Of a stretch of 64,000 nucleotides of DNA, positions 15,815 to 25,040 are shown piece by piece. Numbering within the stretch: the stretch's first letter is position 1; each line of letters starts with the position of its first letter. Where the stretch lies: the NCBI RefSeq assembly GCF_028622095.1, contig NZ_CP115165.1, positions 1,376,501-1,440,500 of the forward strand, in the 5' to 3' direction. Under the pieces are notes generated by a model, which was not told where the DNA came from, did not search any database, and saw only the letters and a program-made list of their open reading frames with translations. The position numbers were made by a program, and so were the translations under genes. Origin of the DNA: Deinococcus aquaticus (GTDB taxonomy: Bacteria; Deinococcota; Deinococci; Deinococcales; Deinococcaceae).

Positions 15815-17208
15815 CCCCTCCCTCGCACTTCCTCCAGCGTGTCGCGCACCAGCAGTTCCCCGTCGCGGTACACGGTGCGCAGCAGGCTGCCGGGGAAGTC
15901 GGTGTCGAAGGTCTTGTAGGCCTTGGTGACCATGCGGCCGCCTTCCTGTACGAGGTCGAGGACGCCGTCCTTGCTGCGTTTGCCGGGGTCGGTGACGGGG
16001 TCTTTGTAGATGCCCCGGTACGCCCCGTCGATCAGGCCGGCGCTGGCCTTGTACGCGAAGCGCTGGGTGTCCCGGTCGACTTTCTGGAGGAGTGCGCCGC
16101 CCATGCCGAAGCTCACGTTCTCGGCGCTGTAGCCGTCCACATCGAGGTTGTCGAGGATCTGGCGGATGGTGTGTTCGTCGATGCCGTCGCCCTGGATAAC
16201 CCGGACGTGGTTCAGGATCTTGTAGCCCTTGCTGTTGATGGTGGTGCCGTAGCGGGCGGCCAGCGCATTGACGGCGAGGCGCACCATGGCGGGCGGTTCG
16301 CCGCTGTCGGGCCGGACGACCAGGGTGCCACCGGATTCGATGACCTGCTGCCTCAGCGTGTCGCCCCACAGGTTGTTGATGGCGTTTTTGAGGTCGTAGG
16401 AGTCGCTGACGACGGCGTACACGCTGCCGGGGCGGCTGAAGCGGGTGATCATGTTGCGGTACGCGTCGACCTCGTGTTCCTTGCCCCAGCTGGTGATGGT
16501 GCTGTGTTCAGCGGCGGGGATGCTGAAGCCCGCGAGGTCGCTGTCGTAGTGGTTGCGCCCCACGCGCAGGGCTTCCAGGGTGTCGCTGCCCTGGAAGTTG
16601 ATGAGGTGCGCGAGGCCGCCGATGCCGGCGCTTTCGCGGCTGCTGACGCCCCGGCTGCCGAAGTCGTGCAGTTTGAAGGGGAGTTCCTCGGCGGCATGGT
16701 CGCTGGTTTTTTCCAGCGCGGCGCGGATGATCTCGCGGATGAAGTAGCTCTGCGTGGCGACGGTGGTGGGGTACCAGACGCGCATCAGCATGGTCTCAAA
16801 CCAGCCGGGCAGCCAGGGCAGTTCGGGGTCGGTGTTCGTGCAGGTCATCAGGACGTTGTGGATGGGCACCAGCGTGCCTTCGGGAACGGCGCGGATCTCC
16901 AGGGGCAGGCGGCCGCCGTGCACGTTCACGATGCGCATCCAGCCCTCAAAAGGGAAGGGCTCGCCGTGCGCTTCGATCAGCGTGCGGGCTTCCTCGACCA
17001 TCTCGGCGGTGATCCGGCGGGTCAGGTAGCGGTCGAGGATGTACTGCAATCCGAAGAAGCGGGTCTGCGGGTACTTGCCGCCGCGTGATTCCAGGTAGGA
17101 GAACAGGCGGGTGGTGCCCTGTGGGTACTGGAGGAAGTGGCTGCTCTTGTAGCTGTCGGTGTCGAGGATCAGGTTGTCGTCGCTGAGGGGGGTGCGGGTG
17201 GTGGTCAT
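15811..17208 (-). CDS. nadV: Nicotinamide phosphoribosyltransferase
   Basis: A 465-residue enzyme of the NAMPT/NadV family that makes NMN from nicotinamide and PRPP. It begins with the family's DNLILDTDSYKSSHFLQYP. FKLHDFGSRGVSSRESAGIG, IPAAEHSTITSWG (the phosphorylatable active-site His) and LVVRPDSGEPP (PRPP site) are all present, along with SKGYKILNHVRVIQGDGI. Length matches the family. AGGAGG is placed 5-10 nt before the ATG. It is the first gene of the six-gene operon. Its NMN product can be adenylylated by NadR at the other end, closing a deamidation-free salvage route. Confidence 0.95.
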   Translation of the reverse strand: MTTTRTPLSDDNLILDTDSYKSSHFLQYPQGTTRLFSYLESRGGKYPQTRFFGLQYILDRYLTRRITAEMVEEARTLIEAHGEPFPFEGWMRIVNVHGGRLPLEIRAVPEGTLVPIHNVLMTCTNTDPELPWLPGWFETMLMRVWYPTTVATQSYFIREIIRAALEKTSDHAAEELPFKLHDFGSRGVSSRESAGIGGLAHLINFQGSDTLEALRVGRNHYDSDLAGFSIPAAEHSTITSWGKEHEVDAYRNMITRFSRPGSVYAVVSDSYDLKNAINNLWGDTLRQQVIESGGTLVVRPDSGEPPAMVRLAVNALAARYGTTINSKGYKILNHVRVIQGDGIDEHTIRQILDNLDVDGYSAENVSFGMGGALLQKVDRDTQRFAYKASAGLIDGAYRGIYKDPVTDPGKRSKDGVLDLVQEGGRMVTKAYKTFDTDFPGSLLRTVYRDGELLVRDTLEEVRGRG

Positions 17209-17239
17209 GGGGTGCCTCCTATGGTGACGCCTTGTCTTG

Positions 17240-17276
17240 ACTCATAATCCGAAAATCTATTGTGAAAACTATGAGT
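17240..17276. promoter_or_regulatory. AT-rich inverted repeat upstream of nadV, candidate operator
   Basis: Perfect 7-nt arms ACTCATA (17240-17246) and TATGAGT (17270-17276) enclose an AT-rich 23-nt centre, in a stretch unusually poor in GC for this genome. It is 32-68 nt before the nadV start, where an operator or promoter would sit. The arm spacing suits a dimeric regulator. Which regulator binds, if any, is unknown. Confidence 0.45.
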
Positions 17277-17386
17277 TAGGGGTCGTGTATTTCGGGTGTG
17301 CAGGCGGTGACAGGCCGCAGTTCACGCACCCACGCGCACTTCTGGGAGATGACGGGTCCTTCATAGCGCCTGACCGGGCATTCATT

Positions 17387-17392
17387 TACCCT
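17387..17392 (+). promoter_or_regulatory. Leaderless-type -10 box, G8-domain gene
   Basis: TACCCT lies 6 nt before ATG 17399. There is no purine-rich stretch before the start. Confidence 0.5.
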
Positions 17393-17398
17393 TTCTTC

Positions 17399-19915
17399 AT
17401 GTCTGCCGTGCGCCGCCTTCCCCTCCTCCTGCTGCTGTCCGGCCTGCTGCTCGGCTGCGGGAATTCCAGCGGGACCGGTTCCGCCCCAACCCCCACCCCC
17501 ACACCCGGCACGCCCACCCCGGCGCCCACGCCTGCCCCCGCACCGGCCCCCACGCTGCCTACTGCCAAGTGGAGCGATCCTGCCACCTGGGGCGGCACGC
17601 TGCCCACCGCCGGGCAGAAGGTCACCCTGCCCGCCGGGAAACGCGTGCTGCTCGACACCACCCCGCCCGACCTGGCTGGCCTGACCATCCCTGCGGGCAG
17701 CGCCCTGGAATTCGAGGACAGCGCCGACCGCACCCTGCGCGCCGGGTGGATCATGGTGCACGGCGAACTGCGCGTGGGCAGCACAGATAAGCCGTTCACG
17801 CACCATGCCGGAATCCTCCTGACCGACACCACCCCCGGCGAGGACGTCATGGGCATGGGCGACCGCGTGCTGGGCGTCATGGACGGCACCCTGGAACTCC
17901 ACGGGCAACCCCGCCTCGCCTGGACGCGCCTGAACGCCACCGCCCGCCGGGGCAGCAGCACCCTGACCCTGGAGCGCGCCCCGGACTGGCAGCCCGGCGA
18001 CAGCCTCACCCTGACGAGCACCGACTTTGGCCCCAACCAGACCGAGCAGGTCACCGTGCAGCGCGTCAGCGGCAGCACCGTCACCCTGGCCGCGCCCCTC
18101 AAGTACACGCACTGGGGCGACCCGATCACCGTTGCGGGCCTGAGCGTGAACGAACGCGCCGAGGTGGGCCTCCTGACCCGCAACGTCCGCGTGGCCGCCA
18201 CCGACGACGCCGCGCAGACCGGACTGGGCGCGCACGTCATGATCATGGGCACTGCCCAGGCCCGCATTGAGGGCGCGGAATTCACCCGTGTGGGGCAGCT
18301 GAACACCCTGCGCCGCTACCCCGTGCACTTCCACCAGCTGGGCAGCGCTCCCGCCTCCTACCTGCGGGGCAGCAGCGTGCACGCCTCCTTCAACCGCTGC
18401 GTCGTCGTGCACGGCACCTCGGGGCTGCGCGTGCAGGACAACGTCACGTACGACAACATCGGCCACTGCCTCTTCCTGGAAGACGGCGACGAGACCGGCA
18501 ATACCCTCAGCGGGAACCTCGTCACGCGCGTCAGGGCCCCCGACGCCAAACAGGGCCAGACGCCGCTGCTGGACAGTGACAAGCGCCCCGCCGCGTACTG
18601 GATCACCCACCCTGCCAACACCGTGCGCGGCAACGTGGCCGCCGGGGTGGACGGCACCGGCTTCTGGCTGGCGTTCCCCGAACACCCCACCGGCCTCGCC
18701 GCCGCGAAGACCGACCTCTGGCCCCGCCGCACGCCGCTGGGCGACTTCAGCGGCAACACTGCGCACGGCACGGATCGCGGCCTGAACCTAGACAACGGCC
18801 CGAAAGCGGACGGCACCACCGAAACCACCTACTACGCGCCCGTCACCACGCCCAGTGACCCCAAGAGCGCGCCCATCACCGCCACCCTGGGCGACTTCAC
18901 CGCCTACAAGAACCGCGACCACGGCGTGTGGCTACGCGGCCGGGACCACGTCCTGCTGAACGCCACCCTCGCCGACAACGGTGTGGGCGCCACCTTCGCC
19001 AGCGACGACAGCACCCTCAGGGGCGGCACCCTGATCGGCGAGACGCCCAACCTCGGCCAGCCCGAGGGCTGGGAACCCACCGGCACCGGCGGCCGCGCCC
19101 TCCCACGCCCCTGGGACGCCAGCTTCCCCATCCGCGGCTTCCAGTTCTACGACGGGCACGTCAGCATCGACGGCGCCGCCCTCGCCGGATTCACGCCCGA
19201 CGCGACCCGGCAGGCCAGCGGCCTCGGGTACCTCACAAAGAACGCCTTCAGCCTCGAACCCACCAACAACGCACTGAACCTCCGCTGGCCCGACCAGAGC
19301 GCCCGCGTGTACTTCCCCGCCGCGCAACCCGACCGGGACGGCGACAAGGCCGCCACGTTCCTCGACACCGACGGCACCACCACCGGCAAGGCCGGCACCA
19401 CCGTCACCGCCAGCCCCCTGCTGCGCGCCGCGCCCGACTGCACCCCCACCCCCGCCTGGAACGCCAGCACCTGCCCCGGCACGTACACCCGCCTGTGGAT
19501 TCACGACGACACCGCCGCCCGCATCGGCCCCGTCACCGTCACCGGCCCGCACGGCACGGTCAGCCTGAACGGCAACACCGCCGACCAGAAAACCTTCCAC
19601 ACCACCACCCGCCTCACCCGCACCTACACCCTGACCCCCACCACCCCCAGCGCTCACCTGCGCGTCGGCATCAGCCACAGACAGTCCGGCGACACCCTTA
19701 CCCTCCGCATCCCCACGCCCACCGAACCCCGCCTGTACCGCGACTGGTGGATCGACAACCGCAACCTTCTCAAGAAGGTCACCCTCGCCGCCCTGGCGGC
19801 CACCACCGGCGACAGCTACGCCTACGAGAACGGCACCCTCACCCTGAAACTCGTCGTGCAACAGGGCCGCGACTACGCCGCCACAGACATCTGCGCTGCC
19901 GACCTGTGCAAGTAA
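17399..19915 (+). CDS. Large lipoprotein with a G8 domain and beta-helix-like repeats
   Basis: An 838-residue surface lipoprotein with lipobox LLLSGLLLGC. A long Pro/Thr spacer (residues ~30-55) follows, then a G8-type domain (about 57-150) beginning KWSDPATWGGTLPTAGQKV. G8 occurs in the eukaryotic hyaluronan-binding proteins CEMIP/TMEM2 and PKHD1L1 and in some bacterial surface proteins. The next part (about 250-550) has right-handed beta-helix-like turns (SSVHASFNRCVVVHGTSGLR, VQDNVTYDNIGHCLFLEDGD). I chose ATG 17399 because it gives the lipoprotein signal. A polysaccharide-binding or -cleaving role is plausible from the architecture, not shown. The final A of its TAA is the first base of a family III repeat. 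Confidence 0.8.
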   Translation: MSAVRRLPLLLLLSGLLLGCGNSSGTGSAPTPTPTPGTPTPAPTPAPAPAPTLPTAKWSDPATWGGTLPTAGQKVTLPAGKRVLLDTTPPDLAGLTIPAGSALEFEDSADRTLRAGWIMVHGELRVGSTDKPFTHHAGILLTDTTPGEDVMGMGDRVLGVMDGTLELHGQPRLAWTRLNATARRGSSTLTLERAPDWQPGDSLTLTSTDFGPNQTEQVTVQRVSGSTVTLAAPLKYTHWGDPITVAGLSVNERAEVGLLTRNVRVAATDDAAQTGLGAHVMIMGTAQARIEGAEFTRVGQLNTLRRYPVHFHQLGSAPASYLRGSSVHASFNRCVVVHGTSGLRVQDNVTYDNIGHCLFLEDGDETGNTLSGNLVTRVRAPDAKQGQTPLLDSDKRPAAYWITHPANTVRGNVAAGVDGTGFWLAFPEHPTGLAAAKTDLWPRRTPLGDFSGNTAHGTDRGLNLDNGPKADGTTETTYYAPVTTPSDPKSAPITATLGDFTAYKNRDHGVWLRGRDHVLLNATLADNGVGATFASDDSTLRGGTLIGETPNLGQPEGWEPTGTGGRALPRPWDASFPIRGFQFYDGHVSIDGAALAGFTPDATRQASGLGYLTKNAFSLEPTNNALNLRWPDQSARVYFPAAQPDRDGDKAATFLDTDGTTTGKAGTTVTASPLLRAAPDCTPTPAWNASTCPGTYTRLWIHDDTAARIGPVTVTGPHGTVSLNGNTADQKTFHTTTRLTRTYTLTPTTPSAHLRVGISHRQSGDTLTLRIPTPTEPRLYRDWWIDNRNLLKKVTLAALAATTGDSYAYENGTLTLKLVVQQGRDYAATDICAADLCK

Positions 19916-20048
19916 TACGGACTCCGGTTGAATGGCTTGCAAAGCCGTTCAATCCGAGCAGAGCGAGCAGGATAGAAACGGGTTCCGGGCGTGGAGTTGG
20001 CAAGCCGGTGTCGTTCCGGGTTGTCAACGAAACAGACGGAATCCGTAT
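19915..20048 (+). repeat. Family III structured repeat, copy 2 (reference copy)
   Basis: Terminal inverted repeats ATACGGACTCCG and CGGAATCCGTAT enclose two hairpins. The first has arms TTGAATGGCTT and AAGCCGTTCAA (one mismatch). The second has arms GAGTTGGCAAGCCGG and CCGGGTTGTCAAC. The element begins on the last base of the TAA of the G8 gene. Confidence 0.9.
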
Positions 20049-20066
20049 AAGGGGTCTGTGCTGGGT

Positions 20067-20999
20067 CTACAGGTACACCTGACAGCCCCGCTCAATCAGC
20101 GTGTCGAAGGCGTCCGGCAACTTCTCGATGCGGTTCCAGCGCAGGTCGAGTTTCCGCAGTGTGGGCAGGTGCGCCAGCCTCTCGGGCAGGGTGGTCAGGG
20201 CGTTGGCGCGCAGGTCGAGGGTGTGCAGCGCGTGCAGGTCGCCCAGCGTGTCCGGCAGGTGCGTCAGCGCGTTAAACCGCAGGTTCAGGGTCGTCAGGCG
20301 CGGCAACTGCCCCAGCGAGTCCGGCAGTTCTGTCAGCGCGTTGCCCTGAAGGTCCAGCACCTCTAGCGCCCCACACCCCCCCAGCGTGCCGGGCAGGCGG
20401 GTCAGGCGGGCATTCATGACGTGCAGTTCCCGCAGCGCGCCCAGCGCCCCGAGGCTGTCCGGCAGGGCCTCCAGCGGGTTGCCGTACAGCCGCAGTTCCG
20501 TCAGGGCGCGCAGGTCGCCCAGCCACCCCGGCAGGTGCGTCAGGTCGTTATCCGTCACGTTCAGGTATGTCAGCGCGCCCAGGTGTCGCATGGAGTCTGG
20601 CAGTCCCGTCAGCCGGTTGTGGCTCAGGTACAGGAACGCCAGCCGACCCAGCCCCCTGAAGGCGTCCGGCAGGGCGTCCAGTTCGTTGTGCCCCAGGTCC
20701 AGCATCCGCAACTCGCGCAGGTCGCCCACCGCGTCCGGCAGCCTCTGGAACTGATTCGCGGACAGGTTCAGCGTCCGTAACCCGCTGCGCGTCCACACCC
20801 AGTCGGGCACGGCCCTCAGCGCGTTGTCGTACACGCTGAATACCGTCACGTCCGGCGCTGCCTCCCGCCCCGGCAGCCCGCTCAGGCCCAGCCCGTCCAG
20901 ATTCACGCTCCGCACCCCCGACCAGTCCGGCGCGGCCAGCAGCGCCGCCCCCCGTACCTTGGAAAGATGCTGGTGAGTGGGCATCAGGGCAGCAGACAT
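20067..20999 (-). CDS. Leucine-rich-repeat protein
   Basis: A 310-residue soluble protein made almost wholly of about ten LRR units of 23 residues, with consensus LPxxLGxLxxLxxLdLxxNxL. Examples are LPDAVGDLRELRMLDLGHNE and LPDSLGQLPRLTTLNLRFNA. Such repeats form a curved protein-binding surface. There is no catalytic domain, signal peptide or membrane segment, so it is probably a cytoplasmic adaptor. The closest-looking proteins are bacterial plant-type (SDS22/Ras-group) LRR proteins. The partner is unknown. Confidence 0.9.
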   Translation of the reverse strand: MSAALMPTHQHLSKVRGAALLAAPDWSGVRSVNLDGLGLSGLPGREAAPDVTVFSVYDNALRAVPDWVWTRSGLRTLNLSANQFQRLPDAVGDLRELRMLDLGHNELDALPDAFRGLGRLAFLYLSHNRLTGLPDSMRHLGALTYLNVTDNDLTHLPGWLGDLRALTELRLYGNPLEALPDSLGALGALRELHVMNARLTRLPGTLGGCGALEVLDLQGNALTELPDSLGQLPRLTTLNLRFNALTHLPDTLGDLHALHTLDLRANALTTLPERLAHLPTLRKLDLRWNRIEKLPDAFDTLIERGCQVYL

Positions 21000-21005
21000 G
21001 CCCGC

Positions 21006-21011
21006 AGCGTA
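21006..21011 (-). promoter_or_regulatory. Leaderless-type -10 box, LRR gene
   Basis: TACGCT lies 6 nt before ATG 20999. Confidence 0.5.
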
Positions 21012-21050
21012 CCGGCCGCGGGCATGGTCAGGAGGCTCAGGTGAGGTGGC

Positions 21051-21917
21051 TCAGTCTTTCTTGGGCAGGGCGAGGCCCATCTGCTGGTACATCTGGTACT
21101 GGGGGGCGCCGCCGAGCATGTTCTGGCCGCCGTCGACGGGCAGGATGACGCCCGTGACGTAGCTGGCGGCGTCACTGACGAGGAACAGGGCGGCGTTGGC
21201 GATGTCCTGGGGGATGCCGAAGCGGCCCAGCGGGACGGTGCTCATGAACTGGTGGCGGGTCTTCTCGTCGGGGGCGAGGCGGGCCATGCCTTCGGTGCCG
21301 TCGATGGGGCCGGGGATGATGGCGTTCACGCGGATGCCGCGCAGGCCCCATTCGATGGCGAGGGTGCGGGTCAGGGCGTCCACGCCGGCCTTGGCGGCGA
21401 CGACGTGCGCCTGCATGGGCACGGGAATGCCGTAGGCGCTGATACTCAGGATGTTCCCGCCGGGGGTGGTCAGGTGGGGCGCGCAGGCCTTGATGGTGTG
21501 GTACGTGCCGAGCAGGTCGATCTCGACGACGGTCTTGAAGCCGTTGGGGCTGATGCCGTCGACGGGCGCGGGGAAGTTCCCGGCGGCTCCGGCGAGGACG
21601 ATGTCGAACGGGCCGAAGGCTTCGACGGCCTGCGCGGCGGCGGCCTGCATGGCGGCGATGTCGCGCACGTCGGCGCTGACGCCGAGGGCCTGCCCGCCCG
21701 CGTCGATGATGCCCTGAGCGGCCTTCTGGGCTTTTTCGAGGTTGCGGCCCAGGATGGTGACCCGGCAGCCGTGCGCGGCGAAGCTCTGGGCGATGCCGAG
21801 GTTGATGCCGCTGCCGCCGCCGGTGATCAGGGCGTGTTTGCCGGCCAGCAGGTCGGGGCGGAAGGTGCTGTCGGCGGTGCCGGGCTGGAGGGTGCCGAGG
21901 GTGGGGGTCTGGGTCAT
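21051..21917 (-). CDS. SDR oxidoreductase, 2,4-dienoyl-CoA reductase type
   Basis: A 288-residue short-chain dehydrogenase. [20 protein letters not shown] is the NADP(H) site and ADVRDIAAM and [10 protein letters not shown] follow. The usual catalytic YxxxK is replaced: the segment reads [20 protein letters not shown] with Lys but no Tyr four residues before it. This is characteristic of the DECR1-like 2,4-dienoyl-CoA reductases, which reduce trans-2,cis-4-dienoyl-CoA in the breakdown of unsaturated fatty acids. A strong AAGGAG precedes the ATG. It is 58 nt downstream of an enoyl-CoA hydratase/isomerase gene, which fits the same pathway. Confidence 0.85.
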   Translation of the reverse strand: MTQTPTLGTLQPGTADSTFRPDLLAGKHALITGGGSGINLGIAQSFAAHGCRVTILGRNLEKAQKAAQGIIDAGGQALGVSADVRDIAAMQAAAAQAVEAFGPFDIVLAGAAGNFPAPVDGISPNGFKTVVEIDLLGTYHTIKACAPHLTTPGGNILSISAYGIPVPMQAHVVAAKAGVDALTRTLAIEWGLRGIRVNAIIPGPIDGTEGMARLAPDEKTRHQFMSTVPLGRFGIPQDIANAALFLVSDAASYVTGVILPVDGGQNMLGGAPQYQMYQQMGLALPKKD

Positions 21918-21975
21918 GGGAGTCTCCTTGAAGTGGGTGGGAAGGGGGGTCGGGGATGGTGGGCTGGACTTGACC

Positions 21976-22719
21976 TTACTTCAGGGCCTGCGCGAGGCCT
22001 TCGGCGGTCATGTGCTGGGCGTTCCAGGTGACGGCCCCGGCGAGGCTCTGCGCGTGCGGCAGGTCGTCCTGCAGGGTGCGTTTGGTGCCTTCCAGGGCGC
22101 GTGGGGGGAGGGTGGCGAGGTACGCGGCGAGTTCGTCGGCCCGGGTGAACAGGGCGGCCGGGTCGGGAAGGAGTTCGGTGATCAGGCCCCAGCGTTCGGC
22201 GGTGGGGGCGTCGATGGGCTGGCCGGTCAGGGCGAGGTGCGCGGCGCGGCCCCGGCCGATCAGGTGCGGCAGGCGTTGCAGGCCGCCCAGGTCGGCGGCG
22301 ATGCCGAGCCGCACTTCGGGCAGGCTGAAGCGGGCGTCTGCGCTGGCGATGCGGATGTCGCAGGCGCTGATGAGTTCCAGGCCCCCGCCGATGCACCAGC
22401 CGTGCACGGCGGCAATGACCGGGATGGGCAGCGCGGCGAGGCCCTCGATGGCGGCGTGCATTCCGGCGACCACGGCCCGGAACGCGTCGGGGTTGCCCAG
22501 GGCGGGGGTGATGGTGGGGGCGCTGGCCTTGACGTCCAGTCCGGCGCTGAACAGTTCCTCGCCGCGCACGATCAGGGCGCGGGTGCCGCTGCCGTGCAGG
22601 GAGGCCAGGGCCTGCGGGACTTCCTGCCAGAAGGCGGGTCCCATGCTGCCTTTCTTGCTGATGATGGTCAGGGTGGCGACCTCACCCGCCTGGGTGAGCC
22701 TTACGCTCTGAAATGTCAT
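21976..22719 (-). CDS. Enoyl-CoA hydratase/isomerase family protein
   Basis: A 247-residue crotonase-fold protein. The oxyanion-hole blocks are [14 protein letters not shown] and [20 protein letters not shown]. The active-site stretch is [20 protein letters not shown], with an Asp at the position used by delta(3,5)-delta(2,4)-dienoyl-CoA isomerases (ECH1-like). Together with the neighbouring dienoyl-CoA reductase it would handle double bonds that block beta-oxidation. A plain enoyl-CoA hydratase is the alternative. ATG 22719 is chosen; a TACAGT box is 7 nt upstream. Confidence 0.85.
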   Translation of the reverse strand: MTFQSVRLTQAGEVATLTIISKKGSMGPAFWQEVPQALASLHGSGTRALIVRGEELFSAGLDVKASAPTITPALGNPDAFRAVVAGMHAAIEGLAALPIPVIAAVHGWCIGGGLELISACDIRIASADARFSLPEVRLGIAADLGGLQRLPHLIGRGRAAHLALTGQPIDAPTAERWGLITELLPDPAALFTRADELAAYLATLPPRALEGTKRTLQDDLPHAQSLAGAVTWNAQHMTAEGLAQALK

Positions 22720-22726
22720 GACGTCC

Positions 22727-22732
22727 ACTGTA
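22727..22732 (-). promoter_or_regulatory. Leaderless-type -10 box, enoyl-CoA hydratase/isomerase gene
   Basis: TACAGT lies 7 nt before ATG 22719. Confidence 0.5.
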
Positions 22733-22853
22733 CCGCTTCCAGATGAACTCGGTTCAATTTACTGGGGCGGCCGGTCAGCGGCCCGGACGGGCGGGCGCGT
22801 CGGGGGCCGTCCGGGTGGGGGCTGGTGGGCTCCTCAGATACAATGCCTGCGTC

Positions 22854-24548
22854 ATGTCCGCGCCTGCCCCGACCACGTCCGACCCTCCTGCTCCCGTTCC
22901 CGGCGTGGCCCAGTCTGCCCGTCGCGCGGGCGGCCGGGGCGTGACGCTGCGCGCCTTTCTGCTGCGGCCGTTCCTGCTGCCGTTCGCACTGCTGCTGGGC
23001 GTGGGTGTGGCCGTCATGGTGGGTGTGAACCGCAACGATCAGCAACTCCGGCTGGTGTCGGACGCGCAGGCACGCACGCTGCTGCTGAACGACCTGAACA
23101 CCCAGATTTCCGTCATGGAAAACGGCGAGCGCGGGTACCTCATCACCGGCGACCCCGACTTCCTCGCCCCTTACCGCGAAGGAGACGCGGCGTTCCAGGC
23201 GGCCGTGTTCGCCCTGCACGACCTGAGCGCCACGGACCTGCAACGCACGAACCTGGCGCGCGTGCAGAGCATCGTGGTCCGCTGGCAGGAGAGCGCCGCC
23301 CGGCCTGAAATCGCTGCCCGTAGCGACTCGCTGGCGCAGGCGGCGCAGCTGGTTCAGCGGGGCGTGGGCCGCGACCTGCTGAACGAGGCGCGGGCCATCA
23401 TGTCCGTCATGCGCACTAACGAGAGTGCCCGCCTGAGCGCCGCCACGGCCGCCAGTCAGGCGACGCTGACCACTGTGCGGACCCTGACCGTGGGCGGCCT
23501 GCTGCTCTCGCTGGTCCTGCTGCTGCTGACCGCGTACCGCGTGACCCGCACCGTCACCCGCAGCCTGAACGACCTGAACGCCGGGGCCAGCGAGCTGACG
23601 GCCGGGCAGTACCAGCGCCGCATGCCGGTCATGCCTGTCCGGGAACTCGCGCACCTGGGCGAGCAGTTCGACCGCATGGCCTCGGCCGTGCAGGACCGCG
23701 AGCAGGCCCTGGTCGAGAGCGCCGAGGCCCTGCGCGCCAGCAACACCCACCTGGAACGCAGCAACCGGGAACTCGAGCAGTTCGCGTACGTCGCCAGTCA
23801 CGACCTTCAGGAACCGCTGCGGACCATCGGCAGTTACACCGAACTGCTGGCCCGGCGGTACCAGGGTCAACTGGACGCCCGCGCCGACCAGTACATCGCG
23901 TTCACCACCTCGGCCACGCAACGCATGAAAACCCTGATCCAGGACCTGCTGGCGTACTCCCGCGTGCGCAACGCCCCGCGCGCCACGCAGCCGGTCGATA
24001 CGGCCGCGCTGGTCCGGGACGTGCTGGCCGACCTGGAACAGCAGATCCTGACCGAACAGGCCGTCATCGATGTGCAGGACCTGCCCACCCTGAACTCCAG
24101 CCCGGAACTGCTGCGCCACGCCTTCCAGAACCTGATCGGGAACGCCCTGAAATTCCGTGATCCGCAGCGCCCCCCGCAGGTGCAGGTCAGCGCGCACCGC
24201 CGCGAGCACGCCGGGCAGGACAGCTGGGTGTTCCAGGTTCACGACAACGGCATCGGCATCGAACCCGAGTACCACGAACGCATCTTCGGGGTGTTCCAGC
24301 GGCTGCACGGCATGGAGGATTACCCCGGCAGCGGCATCGGCCTGGCCGTGACCCGCAGCGCCGCCGAGCAACTCGGCGGGCACCTGTGGGTGGACAGCGT
24401 TCCCGGCGCGGGCAGCACCTTCTCGTTGGCCCTGCCCGCCCAGGCGCCCGTCCGTCCCGAGCCGTCCGACCTGGCCGCCACGTTCCCCGCCGCTTCGCCC
24501 CCGAACACGCCATTCACGAGAACACCCCCCGCAGGAGACCTGTCATGA
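22854..24548 (+). CDS. Sensor histidine kinase with CHASE3 and HAMP
   Basis: A 564-residue inner-membrane kinase. Helix 1 (about 32-60) and helix 2 (about 215-235) bracket a periplasmic CHASE3-like four-helix sensor (NGERGYLITGDPDFLAPY). A HAMP domain follows (about 236-290), then a coiled coil and a HisKA domain with the phospho-acceptor His in YVASHDLQEPLRTIGSYTE. The ATPase domain has FQNLIGNALKFR (N box), VHDNGIGIEPEYHERIFGVF (G1/F) and PGSGIGLAVTR (G2). This HisKA type is common in kinases paired with Rcp1-like receivers. The stop overlaps the next gene in ATGA. Confidence 0.93.
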   Translation: MSAPAPTTSDPPAPVPGVAQSARRAGGRGVTLRAFLLRPFLLPFALLLGVGVAVMVGVNRNDQQLRLVSDAQARTLLLNDLNTQISVMENGERGYLITGDPDFLAPYREGDAAFQAAVFALHDLSATDLQRTNLARVQSIVVRWQESAARPEIAARSDSLAQAAQLVQRGVGRDLLNEARAIMSVMRTNESARLSAATAASQATLTTVRTLTVGGLLLSLVLLLLTAYRVTRTVTRSLNDLNAGASELTAGQYQRRMPVMPVRELAHLGEQFDRMASAVQDREQALVESAEALRASNTHLERSNRELEQFAYVASHDLQEPLRTIGSYTELLARRYQGQLDARADQYIAFTTSATQRMKTLIQDLLAYSRVRNAPRATQPVDTAALVRDVLADLEQQILTEQAVIDVQDLPTLNSSPELLRHAFQNLIGNALKFRDPQRPPQVQVSAHRREHAGQDSWVFQVHDNGIGIEPEYHERIFGVFQRLHGMEDYPGSGIGLAVTRSAAEQLGGHLWVDSVPGAGSTFSLALPAQAPVRPEPSDLAATFPAASPPNTPFTRTPPAGDLS

Positions 24549-24985
24549 CCACCCCGCCCGTCGAGATTCTGCTGGTCGAGGACAACCCGGCCGACGTGAT
24601 GCTGACCCGGGAGGCCTTCGAGGACGCCCACTTCCCGCACCGCCTGCACCACGCCCGTGACGGCGTGGACGCCCTGAGCTTCCTGCGCCGCGAGGGCCCG
24701 CACGTGGCCGCGCCCCGCCCCGACGTGGTGCTGCTGGACCTGAACATGCCCCGCATGACCGGCCTGGAACTGCTGGACATCCTGAAACTCGACGCCGAAC
24801 TGCGCAGCATTCCCGTGATCGTCCTGACCACCAGCCGCGCCGAGAGCGACATCTGGCGCAGCTACAACCTGCACGCCAACGCGTACATCCCCAAACCCGT
24901 CAGCATCGCCGAGTTCGAGGACGTCATCCAGACCCTCGGGAACTTCTGGTTCCGTAAGGTCGCGCTGCCGCACCGGCCGGACTGA
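24545..24985 (+). CDS. Stand-alone receiver domain (Rcp1-like response regulator)
   Basis: A 146-residue single-domain response regulator. LLVEDNPADVMLTREAFED supplies the acidic pocket, VVLLDLNMPRMTGLELLDIL contains the phospho-acceptor Asp, LTTSRAESDIW has the switch Thr/Ser, and YIPKPVSIAEFEDV the conserved Lys. There is no output domain, so it would act by protein contact as Rcp1/CheY-type proteins do. It is co-translated with the CHASE3 kinase by a 4-nt overlap and is almost certainly its partner. Confidence 0.93.
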   Translation: MTTPPVEILLVEDNPADVMLTREAFEDAHFPHRLHHARDGVDALSFLRREGPHVAAPRPDVVLLDLNMPRMTGLELLDILKLDAELRSIPVIVLTTSRAESDIWRSYNLHANAYIPKPVSIAEFEDVIQTLGNFWFRKVALPHRPD

Positions 24986-25040
24986 CCACCCCCGCACTGA
25001 TTACGGGCCCGGAGGCGTAGCGCCGCCCCCTCACAGGAAC

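Noticed and set aside
22743..22853. Upstream extension of the CHASE3 kinase
   Set aside because: It has no conserved content and begins next to the divergent gene's promoter; ATG 22854 suits the membrane topology.
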